Origin: IDS-8 sp040902105
GTDB taxonomy: Bacteria; Pseudomonadota; Gammaproteobacteria; Steroidobacterales; Woeseiaceae
Assembly: GCA_040902105.1 (NCBI GenBank)
Contig: JBBDXW010000025.1
Location: 105,229-169,228 of the forward strand
Reading direction: 5' to 3'
DNA: 64,000 nt
A program made the translations under genes and the position numbers. Under the pieces are notes generated by a model that did no database searches, was not told the DNA's origin, and worked only from the letters and a program-made list of their open reading frames with translations. Positions 9,195 to 17,782 of this stretch are shown piece after piece. How positions within the stretch are numbered: the first letter of the stretch is position 1; each line of letters starts with the position of its first letter.

Positions 9195-11140
9195 GCGGAG
9201 GCTACCGACCGGGTAACCGAATCGCTCAGTTCCTCGCCGACATCTTCAGCCGAACGTCCATCGAGAAACAGCCGCGCCCAGATCTCCAGGTTCATGAAGA
9301 CCAGGATAAGGTCGGTGTAGTCGTGGCGGTTCTGGTCGTGCGCGCCGCAGATATCGGCGACGGCTCGAGGTGCGAGCCAGCCACGGGACTCGATGGCTTT
9401 TCGGCTCAACAGGGACTCGCGCAACGGTTGCAACTCACCCTTGAACCACGCGCCGACCGGCGCACCAAAACCCCGTTTGCGGCGATCGAGAATTTCCCTG
9501 GGCAGGTCGGGCTCCAGCGCCTTTTTCAGCAGGCTCTTCAATCGTCCGTCCGGCCGCTTGATCGAAGCCGGGATGCTTGCTGCCAGTTCCACCAGCCGAT
9601 GATCCAGGAAAGGCACTCGGCATTCGATGGATTCGGCCATGGTCATTTTGTCGGTGAGGAGCAGGAGATCCTCGCCGAGCTGCGTCTGCCAGTCCACGCG
9701 CAACAGGCGCAACAATGGATCGTTCGAATCTTCGCCATCGAGGATGCGATCGAAACCGTCCGGGCCCTGCAAGGAGGCGTCGCCGAGCAGCGCCGCGAGC
9801 ACGGCTTGCTCTTCCAGCGCGATAAACAGTTTGTATTGCTCACGCCATGGCAGTGCTGCGGCTTGCACGAAACTGCGGGTATATCGCGAAAGGTCCATCC
9901 AGCGGTTCTGCCGGCCGCTCGGCAAACGTGCGGAGAGCGGCTCCACAACCCGCTCGCGCAGCCAGCCGGGGACCTTGCCGTACAGGGCGCCGTAATGGTC
10001 ACCGAGATAACGGTTATAGCCTGCGAACAGCTCGTCGCCGCCGACGCCGGAAAGGATGACCTTCACACTCTTTGCCGCCAGTTGCGCCACCAGGTAGGTG
10101 GTGGCAATAGCACTGTCGGACAGGGGCTCTTCCAGGTGCCAGATGAGCTTCGGCAGCAGCATGCTGACGTTGGGCCTGACCTCGATCTCGTGATGGTTCG
10201 TGCGGAACTGTCGTGCCACCTGGCCGGCATAAGGCAACTCGTTGTAGTACCGGGCGGCCCCGCCGCCGGCATAGCCGATGGAATACGTATTGACAGGCTG
10301 CGCGCTTTCCGCGGCCATGCAGGCCACCACGGCACTGGAATCGATGCCGCCGCTCAGGAACGCCCCGATGGGCACATCGCTCACCATGTGCGAGCTGACG
10401 GCCTTGCCGAATTCCTCGCGCACCAGCGCCACCCAGTCGTCCTCGCCCAGGTCGGTTCGCGTCTGTTGCGGGATGCTCCAGTAACGAACGGTGCGGTGTT
10501 CGCCCGCCTGCCAGATCAGCAGGGTGGCCGGCGGCAGTTTCCGGATGCCCTTGAATACGGTATGCGGCGCGACCGAATAACCGATCGTCAGGTGATCGCG
10601 CAGGCCCGCCGGGTCGATCTCGGCGCGGACACCCGGCGCCTGCAACAATGCCTTCACTTCGGAGGCGTAAGCCAGGAGTCCGTCCCGTTCACAGAAATAG
10701 ACGGGTTTGATGCCGAGACGATCGCGGACGACCACCAGTTTTTTCTGCCGGCTGTCCCAAAGCGCGATCGCGAACATGCCGGAGAGGCGATCGACGAAAT
10801 TTTCGCCGTACTCCTCGTAGAGATGTACCGTGACCTCGACGTCGCTATGAGTGCGAAAGCGATGCCCGCGTTGCTCGAGCTCTCGCCGCAATTCGCGAAA
10901 GTTATAGATCTCGCCGTTACAGACAGCCCAGACCGTGCGATCTTCGTTCGCGATCGGCTGATGGCCTCCTTCCACATCGATAATGGAAAGCCGCCGCATG
11001 CCGATAACGATCGAGTCGTCGTCGAAGAATCCCTGGTCGTCCGGTCCCCGGTGGACGATGCTGTCGGCCATGCGTCGCACGCTTGCGCGTTGTGCTGCAC
11101 TGAGCGCTGCCCCTCCCGCGATGCCGACGATCCCACACAT
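9191..11140 (-). CDS. Second full-length asparagine synthase-type amidotransferase of the XrtA operon
   Basis: A 649-residue glutamine-dependent amidotransferase with the same layout as amidotransferase 1 but clearly diverged from it. Cys2 of MCGIVGI is the glutaminase nucleophile, with VHRGPDD at 29-35 and CNGEIYN at 74-80. The ATP loop SGGIDSS is at 263-269, followed by SGVGGDELFAGYNRYL. The C-terminal KRGFGAPVGAWFKGEL is the conserved late motif. The gene starts 16 bases after femAB and its TGA overlaps the exosortase GTG, so translation is probably coupled. Location next to a FemAB-like aminoacyltransferase suggests a peptide or amide decoration of the polysaccharide. That is inference; the family is certain. 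Confidence 0.9.
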   Translation of the reverse strand: MCGIVGIAGGAALSAAQRASVRRMADSIVHRGPDDQGFFDDDSIVIGMRRLSIIDVEGGHQPIANEDRTVWAVCNGEIYNFRELRRELEQRGHRFRTHSDVEVTVHLYEEYGENFVDRLSGMFAIALWDSRQKKLVVVRDRLGIKPVYFCERDGLLAYASEVKALLQAPGVRAEIDPAGLRDHLTIGYSVAPHTVFKGIRKLPPATLLIWQAGEHRTVRYWSIPQQTRTDLGEDDWVALVREEFGKAVSSHMVSDVPIGAFLSGGIDSSAVVACMAAESAQPVNTYSIGYAGGGAARYYNELPYAGQVARQFRTNHHEIEVRPNVSMLLPKLIWHLEEPLSDSAIATTYLVAQLAAKSVKVILSGVGGDELFAGYNRYLGDHYGALYGKVPGWLRERVVEPLSARLPSGRQNRWMDLSRYTRSFVQAAALPWREQYKLFIALEEQAVLAALLGDASLQGPDGFDRILDGEDSNDPLLRLLRVDWQTQLGEDLLLLTDKMTMAESIECRVPFLDHRLVELAASIPASIKRPDGRLKSLLKKALEPDLPREILDRRKRGFGAPVGAWFKGELQPLRESLLSRKAIESRGWLAPRAVADICGAHDQNRHDYTDLILVFMNLEIWARLFLDGRSAEDVGEELSDSVTRSVASA

Positions 11141-11156
11141 GGCTTCTTTCCAGTCC

Positions 11157-12218
11157 TCAGGGCAGGTTCTTGACGATCTGTGGCCCGATCCGGTTCGCCA
11201 TCCAGACCGGCAGCTTTCGCCAGACGGCGACAGCCGCCTGGAACTTCGGATTTGCCGGATTGAGCTGCGGAATCTCCTGCGTATCCCTCAACCAGTAATG
11301 CCAGTAGAGTTGAACAGGCTCGGCGCCCCACTGTTTCTTGAAGCGGAACGTGCCGCTGCCCTGAGTGCTGCGGCCGAAATCGAAGATCTCGTAGCCCTGC
11401 TCCTCGGCGTATTTCAGCATGCTCCAGTAAAGGTACATATTGACTCCGTAGCGGTCGGCGGAGCGCAACGAAGAAGCCCAGGGCACTTCCAGCTTGCCGT
11501 TGAAGCCGATCACAACGCTGGCCGCGACAGGATGTCCTGCCACGCGCACGACAAACACCCGTGCCAACTCCGGAAATCGTTGCAGGATAGCGCGAAACCA
11601 TGTCAATGGATAAACCGGCACGCCGAGGTCGCGGTACTTGACGGAGAACACCGTGTAGAAATCCTCCACCAGTTCTTCGCCACCGATCTCGCTCTCCGCG
11701 CCCTCCTTCTGCGGACGCTTGACCTGTGCACGGACTTTGGAACCGAGCTTGTTCCAGAGAGTATCGCTGTCACCGGAGAGCCGCAGGCGCATCGAGACCT
11801 TGTCCAGCCGTTTCGGCAGGCTCGTGCAATCGGCAAGGTGTCGCAGCTCGACGTGCGCGACGTCGAGTTCGCGCCCGAGGCTCGTTGCACTTTCGATCAG
11901 CCTTGCGCAGGTGGAAGCATCGTCCGCAAGCACGCCGCCGTAACTGACATAGGGCATGGAGACCAGAAAATCTCCGAACAGCAGGCTCTTGAGACGAACC
12001 AGCGGCAGCACTCCTCTGATCTGTCCGCTGTTTTCGGCCAGCAGATAATGCGTTTCCCGGTCGAATACGGACTCGATCAACTCGCGCCATGCAGCGAGAT
12101 GATAGACGGAAGCTGTTGCATGGCCGCGCACGTATCCATCCCACGCAGCCATGCAGGACGCGCCGGCGTCGGTAACGGCCACCGCGGAGTCAGGCGGCAT
12201 CGCCGAGATAGATTTCAT
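11157..12218 (-). CDS. FemAB-like protein, PEP-CTERM system-associated
   Basis: A 353-residue protein with a GNAT-like double acyltransferase fold of the FemAB family, matching the pattern of TIGR03019. FemAB enzymes transfer amino acids from aminoacyl-tRNA to cell-wall or polysaccharide precursors. Recognisable segments are SVYHLAAWRELIESVF near the N-terminus, MPYVSYGGVL in the middle, and DFGRSTQGSGTFRFKKQWG toward the C-terminus, the last typical of FemAB-related proteins in exosortase loci. The ATG at 12218 overlaps the end of the deacetylase gene by 29 bases; an in-frame ATG at 12200 is also possible. It precedes the second amidotransferase, and together they may add an aminoacyl group to the polysaccharide. 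The acceptor is unknown. Confidence 0.88.
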   Translation of the reverse strand: MKSISAMPPDSAVAVTDAGASCMAAWDGYVRGHATASVYHLAAWRELIESVFDRETHYLLAENSGQIRGVLPLVRLKSLLFGDFLVSMPYVSYGGVLADDASTCARLIESATSLGRELDVAHVELRHLADCTSLPKRLDKVSMRLRLSGDSDTLWNKLGSKVRAQVKRPQKEGAESEIGGEELVEDFYTVFSVKYRDLGVPVYPLTWFRAILQRFPELARVFVVRVAGHPVAASVVIGFNGKLEVPWASSLRSADRYGVNMYLYWSMLKYAEEQGYEIFDFGRSTQGSGTFRFKKQWGAEPVQLYWHYWLRDTQEIPQLNPANPKFQAAVAVWRKLPVWMANRIGPQIVKNLP

Positions 12219-13083
12219 CCATCCTGCCCCACTTCAGGTCCCGCAACAGACGAGCGAGACGCGGCTCGAAACGCTGCAGATTGACGTAATGGCGGAATCG
12301 GGTCTTGAGCGTAATTCCCGGCATGCGCGGCTGCCCGGGGTCCAGCTCCCAGGGATGAAAATAGAAGATGGCGGGCAACTCTGTTGTTCGCGCTATGCGC
12401 TGCATGAGCCAACGGGAAACAGCAAACGGTAGCAGCCGGAAATAGCCGCCGCCGGCGGCCGGCAGGTTACGGCCGAACAGGCGCGAGGTGCTGGCGGGAA
12501 TTTCCAGGATGCCGGCTGACCTGACGTAAAAGGGATAGGCCGGCGCGTCGGGCAGCCCGTAATGGTCGTGCGCAATCGGGTAAATGCTCGAACTGTACAG
12601 GTAACCGGCGTCCGCCATGATCTGGTGCGCCCAGGGGGTGCGTTCATCCAGTGACCAGCTTGCGGCGCGGTAGCCGTGTACAGGCTGGCCGCCAACGTCT
12701 TCCAGCGATTTCTTCGCGCGGACGATGTCGGCACGGAAAGTAGCCGGAGTCTGGTCCCAGACGCGCACATGCCGCATGCCGTGGCTGGCTATCTCATGGC
12801 CTTCCGCGGCGATCCGGCGCACCACCTCCGGAAAATGCTCTGCCACCCACCCCAGTGTAAAAAACGTTCCGTGAACGCCGGCGTCCTGATACAGCTCGAG
12901 CACCCGGTCCACGTTTCGCGGGATGCGGCACTCGCGTTCGTCCCAGCTTTCTTTGGCGATGAGGTGCTCGAACGCGGAGACCTGGAAATAGTCCTCCACG
13001 TCGCACGTGAGGGCATTGATTTGTCCTGCTGTTGCCGGCGGCGACCAGCGCCGGTCAACCGCCGGGAATGCCTCGCTATCCAC
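12190..13083 (-). CDS. XrtA-locus polysaccharide deacetylase
   Basis: CE4 (NodB) deacetylase of the PEP-CTERM locus subfamily (TIGR03006-like), about 297 residues, predicted to N-deacetylate the exopolysaccharide during assembly. The first motif has the subfamily form LTCDVEDYFQVSAFE in place of TFDDG; GTFFTLGWVAE, EIASHGMRH (metal histidines) and GYRAASWSL follow, then FYFHPWELDPGQPR. The frame is open to 13281 but the upstream residues are antisense-like and overlap the barrel gene. I therefore take the GTG at 13083, three bases past that gene's stop; a TTG at 13089 overlapping the TGA is an alternative. In many XrtA loci an AAA ATPase gene sits just upstream; here it is missing. Confidence 0.88.
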   Translation of the reverse strand: MDSEAFPAVDRRWSPPATAGQINALTCDVEDYFQVSAFEHLIAKESWDERECRIPRNVDRVLELYQDAGVHGTFFTLGWVAEHFPEVVRRIAAEGHEIASHGMRHVRVWDQTPATFRADIVRAKKSLEDVGGQPVHGYRAASWSLDERTPWAHQIMADAGYLYSSSIYPIAHDHYGLPDAPAYPFYVRSAGILEIPASTSRLFGRNLPAAGGGYFRLLPFAVSRWLMQRIARTTELPAIFYFHPWELDPGQPRMPGITLKTRFRHYVNLQRFEPRLARLLRDLKWGRMDEIYLGDAA

Positions 13084-13085
13084 AA

Positions 13086-14525
13086 TCAAAAAGTACGAGT
13101 GAGCAACAGGGAGACAATGTTGGCGACGTAGTCGCGATTCGTGACCAGGTTCTCTCCGGTTTCCTCTGTGTAAATGTACTCGAGCGTCAACGTGGTCTTG
13201 TTGCCGAGACGGTAATTTGCGTCGATCGAGGCCCTGATCGTGTCCCTGGTGTCGCCGTCCTGAAGCTCCCGCTCGGCCCATCCGCCCCTGATTCCGAGGT
13301 CCGTGCGCGCGCCGACGCGCCAGGTCGCTCTCAGGATTGCACCGCGTTGTGACTCGTCGACCAGCGGTGTGCCGTCGGCTTCCGTGCGATCGGTTCGCTC
13401 AGCGTCGAACAAGGTGACGGAGAGGCCGCTGCGGCGAAATTCCAGGTCCAGGCTCCATTGCAGGCGCTTCGAGATGAATCGCTCCGTGCCGCCAGGCTGG
13501 TTCAGGAAATCGTCCGGTACTTCGGGTTCGTCAAGCGTGCCTTGCCGGTAACGTGTCCTTCCCTCGGTTGTGGGTGTCTCCGTGTACGAGAATGCCGTAC
13601 TGCCACGGTTGAACTGAAGTTCCAGATTACCCCGCCAGGAGCTGCCGAAACTTCGCTCGCCACCGGCAAATTCGGCGCTAAGCCGTTGACCGATCTGCCG
13701 GGCGAAGCCGACCTCCCAGAGGTCGTCCTCCATCTTCGGGTCCAGTGGCATGTCCCAGGCGCTCTCCTTACCGGCGGCTGCGAATAATCGTGTATTCGTG
13801 CCTGCCCAGAATCCGAGTTCGGCGGTCGCCCGCTGGTACTCCCAGGGAATCTCCAGGTCGTATTCCGTACGCTGCCAGTCGTAGCGAAGCGCCCAGGTGA
13901 GGCCTCGTTCCTTACGATAGTTGTCGATGGAGAAGTCCGCATCCTGGTTCTGGCTTCCCTGGGCATCGGCCTCGCCGTATTCCACCCAGCTGTGACGGTA
14001 CTCGCCGGCCGCTACTACGTTCCTGCCGAATGCGTATTGAAAGGACGGCGCCGCATAATAGTCGTCACGGTTCTGTCGATTGCTGCTGATAGGCAGATTG
14101 CCCTGAGGAATGTTCTGCTCCGGATCCGTGATGGACTGACTGCGGCTGCCGCCAATTTCCATAAAGAGATTATCCGGGATCAACGCGGCGCGAATGCTGG
14201 CATCGTATTGATGAAAGACCTCATTTTCGCCGAGATCGTGATAGCGGTATGCCTGCAGCAGGTAATCCACGTTGGTGGTAATTCGCGGCGCTTCGTGCGA
14301 CAGGTGGAAGGACGGCTCGATGCGATAGATTTTTTCGCTCTGGGCATCCTCATCATCGCTGGCCAGCGCGACATTGTCGGTGTGCGTTATACCGATGGTC
14401 ACCTCGGGTACGAATTCGGCGCTAAATCCAGTGGACGCAACAAGAGGAGCGAGCCCTGCCAACGCAAACGTGATCCTCGCGCGGCGCCGCGGAACGGCGG
14501 CCCTACTCGTATCCGTAGTATCCAT
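13086..14525 (-). CDS. Outer-membrane beta-barrel protein, PEP-CTERM system-associated
   Basis: About 479 residues with an N-terminal signal peptide (basic PRRRARITF, then a hydrophobic stretch ending near GFSA) and a body of alternating strands rich in Tyr, Trp, Arg and Asp, ending in aromatic Phe (LLTRTF), typical of outer-membrane barrels. It matches the position and pattern of TIGR03016, the uncharacterised barrel of exosortase A loci. A plausible job is conducting the polysaccharide through the outer membrane. The frame runs upstream to 14663 but the ATG at 14525 directly precedes the signal peptide and has GGGG about five bases upstream. This start overlaps the kinase gene by 23 bases. 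Function is inferred from place and fold. Confidence 0.85.
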   Translation of the reverse strand: MDTTDTSRAAVPRRRARITFALAGLAPLVASTGFSAEFVPEVTIGITHTDNVALASDDEDAQSEKIYRIEPSFHLSHEAPRITTNVDYLLQAYRYHDLGENEVFHQYDASIRAALIPDNLFMEIGGSRSQSITDPEQNIPQGNLPISSNRQNRDDYYAAPSFQYAFGRNVVAAGEYRHSWVEYGEADAQGSQNQDADFSIDNYRKERGLTWALRYDWQRTEYDLEIPWEYQRATAELGFWAGTNTRLFAAAGKESAWDMPLDPKMEDDLWEVGFARQIGQRLSAEFAGGERSFGSSWRGNLELQFNRGSTAFSYTETPTTEGRTRYRQGTLDEPEVPDDFLNQPGGTERFISKRLQWSLDLEFRRSGLSVTLFDAERTDRTEADGTPLVDESQRGAILRATWRVGARTDLGIRGGWAERELQDGDTRDTIRASIDANYRLGNKTTLTLEYIYTEETGENLVTNRDYVANIVSLLLTRTF

Positions 14526-15384
14526 AATCCCCGTAATACCCGAACTGTGACGAATGGCGACTCTTGTTGAGGATGATATTGATCGCCTTGTCGCTGTCCA
14601 GAACTTCGATGGTTTGCAGCAACGACTGTTGCGTGGTGGCGCCCGCCTCCACGACCAGCGCAATCTGCCCGACCTGGCTCGCGAGCGCCTGGGCCTCGCT
14701 GGTGATCAGAAGCGGGGGGGAATCCAGCAGGATGATCCGGTCCGAGTAGCGCGTCGCCAGTTCATCGACAATTCGCGACATGCGTTCGCTGGCAAGCAAC
14801 TCGGTTGCTTGTGGATGGTGTCTGCCGGCAGGCAGCACCTGGACGTCATTCATATCGGTACGCACCAGCGCGTCGTCGAGGTTGCGTGATTCGTCCAATA
14901 ACAGATCGATGAGGCCCGGCGCTTCCGCCAGGCCGAGTTCACGGCTGATATGCCGCTTGGCGACATCGGCGTCGACCAGCAGCACATTCAGTTCGCGCTC
15001 CAGCGAGATGCTCACGGCGAGATTCATCGAGCAGAAGGTTTTGCCGGCGTTGGGCATCGCGCTGGTGATCATGATCACATTCATGTGATCCGCCCCTGTG
15101 TCCCTGGCTTTCGCCGCGTTCGCGATCAGCGGCCGTTTGATGCGCCGAAACTCATCCGCCACCGGCGCTGCGTGATCCATGGGCGCGAGCAGACCGGCCT
15201 TTATCAATTGCTGCTGATCGACCGCGTACCTCGGCCCCTCTACCGCCACTTTCTTTTTCCGCCCGACAGGAACCGACGTGATATCGGCGCCAGCGTCGAA
15301 TCCGTTATGCGGCACAGCCGGTTTGTCAACGCGTGGCGGCGCTTCACGCTTCAGAATATCCAGTGCTTCCTTGATCTTGCTCAC
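14503..15384 (-). CDS. XrtA-locus tyrosine autokinase (Wzc C-domain-like)
   Basis: A 293-residue BY-kinase of the MinD/Mrp fold that autophosphorylates and controls polysaccharide polymerisation with the chain-length protein. The Walker A loop SAMPNAGKTF lies near residues 108-117, Walker A' VLLVDADV near 134-141, and Walker B IILLDSPP later. The C-terminal tail carries six tyrosines in FGYYGDYGYYGYE, the expected phosphorylation cluster. The start is a GTG at 15384 overlapping the upstream TGA, with a strong GGGAGGAA ribosome site just before it; the open frame upstream to 15489 is spurious. The pattern matches TIGR03018. Separation of kinase and membrane subunit is normal for this locus type. 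Confidence 0.92.
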   Translation of the reverse strand: MSKIKEALDILKREAPPRVDKPAVPHNGFDAGADITSVPVGRKKKVAVEGPRYAVDQQQLIKAGLLAPMDHAAPVADEFRRIKRPLIANAAKARDTGADHMNVIMITSAMPNAGKTFCSMNLAVSISLERELNVLLVDADVAKRHISRELGLAEAPGLIDLLLDESRNLDDALVRTDMNDVQVLPAGRHHPQATELLASERMSRIVDELATRYSDRIILLDSPPLLITSEAQALASQVGQIALVVEAGATTQQSLLQTIEVLDSDKAINIILNKSRHSSQFGYYGDYGYYGYE

Positions 15385-16982
15385 GCCCCGATTCCTCCCG
15401 TGAGCTGCCGCATCAACGCCGCCCCCTGCGCCTGGAAAGCCATAATAAAGGCGGTTACTACGACCAGAGATACGTAACTCGCGGCCCACGCGACCGCTTC
15501 GGTCCGTCGCGCCCTGGCTTGCCCCGGAGTCAGTAACATACTGACGGATCCCAGCACCGGCAGCCCGGCAATTCGTTGCAGGGAGCGCCGGGTGAAGAAG
15601 ACCGGGTTGAGCTGGTTCAGTCCGAAAGCTACGGCGCCCCCCGCGCCGATCGCGACAATCAGGACCATCGCAAGCAAGACCGGGCGGTCAGGCCCCACCG
15701 GCTCGATGGCCGCGAAAGGGGGCTCCAGGGTCCTGAACTGCACCCCGTCGGTGACCGGGTCGAGCCGTTCCTTGGACTGCAGTTGCTCGCGCCGCTGCAG
15801 CAGTTCCTGGTAGCGAGCCTGGACGACGCTGTAGTCGCGGTTGAGCTGCTTCAGATTCGTTTCCACTTCGGCAATCTTGTCCACATCTGCGCGCAGTCGA
15901 CCAACGGTTCCGCTGTGCGTCGCAAGCTGTGACTGCAGGCCCGCCAGTTCTACCTCGGCGTTACTGAGCTGGATGCGCAGGCTCTGATAGACAGGGTTGG
16001 CCTGCAGGGGCTGATCCGGCGACATGCTCGGCAACAGTCCCGCCGCCAGGGCCGCTTCGCGTTCCGTGCCGCAGGCCGCCTCCAGAGAAGCGATGATCTC
16101 CTTGAGCGACACAATGCTGGGGTGTTTGGCGGTGAAGTCCACCTGCAATGACGCGAGTTCGCCCTGAAGCTGCGCGATCTGCCCCTGCTGCGAGCAGCCG
16201 AAAGAAGCGGGGCCTGAAGGCATGTTGGTCATGATGCCGAACACCGGCTCTTCGCCGACGATCTGCCTTTGCAGCTCATCGCGCCGCTGGCGCACCTCGC
16301 GGACTTGTGACTCGGTTTGGTTCACGGAGGCGATTGCCTGTTGCAGGCGGGAATAATAGTCGCCGCGATCGTCCGGCATGTAGCCGAGATTATCCTTCTT
16401 GAACTGCGCCAGGTCGCTCTCCGCTTTCCGCAGCCGATCCTCGTGGTCACGGACCTCCGAATCCAGGGCCCTTGCAGTCATTTCCGCGTCGTTACCCTGC
16501 CCCTGCAACGAATTCTCGACGAACGCATCGACGATGGCGGCCACCACTTCCCTCGCCTTGGCACGGTCCGGGTCCTCATAGGAGATGCTGAACACGTTCC
16601 GTTCCCGGTTGCCGTCGACACTGACGCGCTCCTGCAGGCGCGTGATCAGGTGCTCCAGCTGCTGTGGAGTGTCTACACGTAAATCCAGGTCGGTTTTCCG
16701 CGCAACCGCCTCGAGGTTCGGCCGCGTAAGCAAGGCCCTGCTGACCGCCTCGACCTGCGCGGTGAGGTTGTCGGAGATTGCCAGGCCCTCGAAGATCGGC
16801 CCCATGAGGCTTTTGGTGTCCACGTACACCCGGGCCGAGGCGCCATAGACATCGGGCATGGAGTAGACGTAGGACCAGCCCAGCATCGATATGAACCACG
16901 CCGCGCCGGACGCCCACCATCGGTAGCGCCACATACCTCGCAGGTACTCGAGGACCTCCGCGACAATTTCCTGGATATTCAC
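15381..16982 (-). CDS. Polysaccharide chain-length determinant (Wzz/Wzc N-domain), XrtA locus
   Basis: An inner-membrane co-polymerase of 533 residues (TIGR03007-like) that sets polymer length and activates the neighbouring tyrosine kinase. A membrane segment near residues 20-40 is followed by the Wzz motif region (YVDTKSLMGPIF), a long periplasmic coiled coil (residues about 170-400, with LRKAESDLAQFKKDN and VSLKEIIASLE), and a second membrane segment near 440. A third hydrophobic stretch close to the C-terminus (VSLVVVTAFIMAF) is unusual for a plain Wzz but common in this subfamily. The gene is followed with a GTGA overlap by the kinase gene. It begins 56 bases after the export lipoprotein gene. 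Confidence 0.9.
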   Translation of the reverse strand: MNIQEIVAEVLEYLRGMWRYRWWASGAAWFISMLGWSYVYSMPDVYGASARVYVDTKSLMGPIFEGLAISDNLTAQVEAVSRALLTRPNLEAVARKTDLDLRVDTPQQLEHLITRLQERVSVDGNRERNVFSISYEDPDRAKAREVVAAIVDAFVENSLQGQGNDAEMTARALDSEVRDHEDRLRKAESDLAQFKKDNLGYMPDDRGDYYSRLQQAIASVNQTESQVREVRQRRDELQRQIVGEEPVFGIMTNMPSGPASFGCSQQGQIAQLQGELASLQVDFTAKHPSIVSLKEIIASLEAACGTEREAALAAGLLPSMSPDQPLQANPVYQSLRIQLSNAEVELAGLQSQLATHSGTVGRLRADVDKIAEVETNLKQLNRDYSVVQARYQELLQRREQLQSKERLDPVTDGVQFRTLEPPFAAIEPVGPDRPVLLAMVLIVAIGAGGAVAFGLNQLNPVFFTRRSLQRIAGLPVLGSVSMLLTPGQARARRTEAVAWAASYVSLVVVTAFIMAFQAQGAALMRQLTGGIGA

Positions 16983-17038
16983 AGTTCTATTTTCGACTGC
17001 GGCTTGTCAGGTCGAATCTCTCAATTAATCGATGCAGG

Positions 17039-17656
17039 CTAGAAAAAGGATTCCGGAATGATCAATACATCACCCGGCAGCATGCGCACATTCTCCTCGA
17101 TTTTACCGTCGTTCAGCAGGTCTTCGAGGCGTACTTTTATTTGCACGGATTTACCGTCGACTTCGCGGACGATCTTTGAACCGTTGCCGGCGGCGAATTC
17201 CGACAGGCCGCCGACCTGGATCATCACGTCGAGCACAGTCATGCCCTGCCGATACTGTATCGCTTGCGGCTGGACCGCCTGCCCCACCACGCGGACTTGC
17301 TGCTGCGGCGCGCCGACGAATTCCTCCATGATGACCGTGACCACCGGGGAGCGCACGTATTCCGACAGTACGGTCTCGATGTCCCGCGCGAGCTCCGTTG
17401 CGGACTTGTCGGCTGCCTGCAGGTCTTCCACCAGCGGTGTCGAGATCATGCCGTCCGGCCGCACCTGCACGCTGGTCGACAGGTCTTCGTGATCCCATAC
17501 AAAAATCTGCAACGAATCGCCCGGGCCGATACGGTATTCAACCGAGCGGTTGGCGACCGATTCCGGCAAATTCGATGCGGAATAGTCGGCCCCGGCACAC
17601 GCCCCGAGCAGACCACTGGTCAGTGTAAGCAGGATTCCTCTGTATGTTTTGGTCAA
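17039..17656 (-). CDS. Polysaccharide export lipoprotein (Wza-like), XrtA locus
   Basis: A small Wza-family outer-membrane export protein (about 205 residues, TIGR03027-like). The signal sequence ends in a lipobox LLGAC, so the mature protein is probably a lipoprotein. The Poly_export domain begins with YRIGPGDSLQIFVWDHEDLS and VRPDGMISTPLVEDL; an SLBB domain follows (VRVVGQAVQPQAI through GDVLIIPESFF). The open frame reaches 17749, but the residues before the lipoprotein signal do not look like one, and a TTG at 17656 gives a standard signal with GGGGC upstream; the start is uncertain. It heads the export part of the operon, just downstream of prsT. Confidence 0.88.
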   Translation of the reverse strand: MTKTYRGILLTLTSGLLGACAGADYSASNLPESVANRSVEYRIGPGDSLQIFVWDHEDLSTSVQVRPDGMISTPLVEDLQAADKSATELARDIETVLSEYVRSPVVTVIMEEFVGAPQQQVRVVGQAVQPQAIQYRQGMTVLDVMIQVGGLSEFAAGNGSKIVREVDGKSVQIKVRLEDLLNDGKIEENVRMLPGDVLIIPESFF

Positions 17657-17782
17657 CGTTAGCCCCGGATTGAAGAACACTGTCTTGTTGTAAGCGATTT
17701 TTAAGCCGTTTATGGGCAAGAAACCGCAAAGAATATCATTGAAGCGCAACGGATTCCGGAAGCAGCGTCCCAGTTTCCCCGG

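Noticed and set aside
9188..11173. A 661-codon open frame on the plus strand
   Set aside because: It is antisense to the full-length amidotransferase gene, which has intact catalytic motifs; long antisense frames are expected in GC-rich DNA. It has no family motif.
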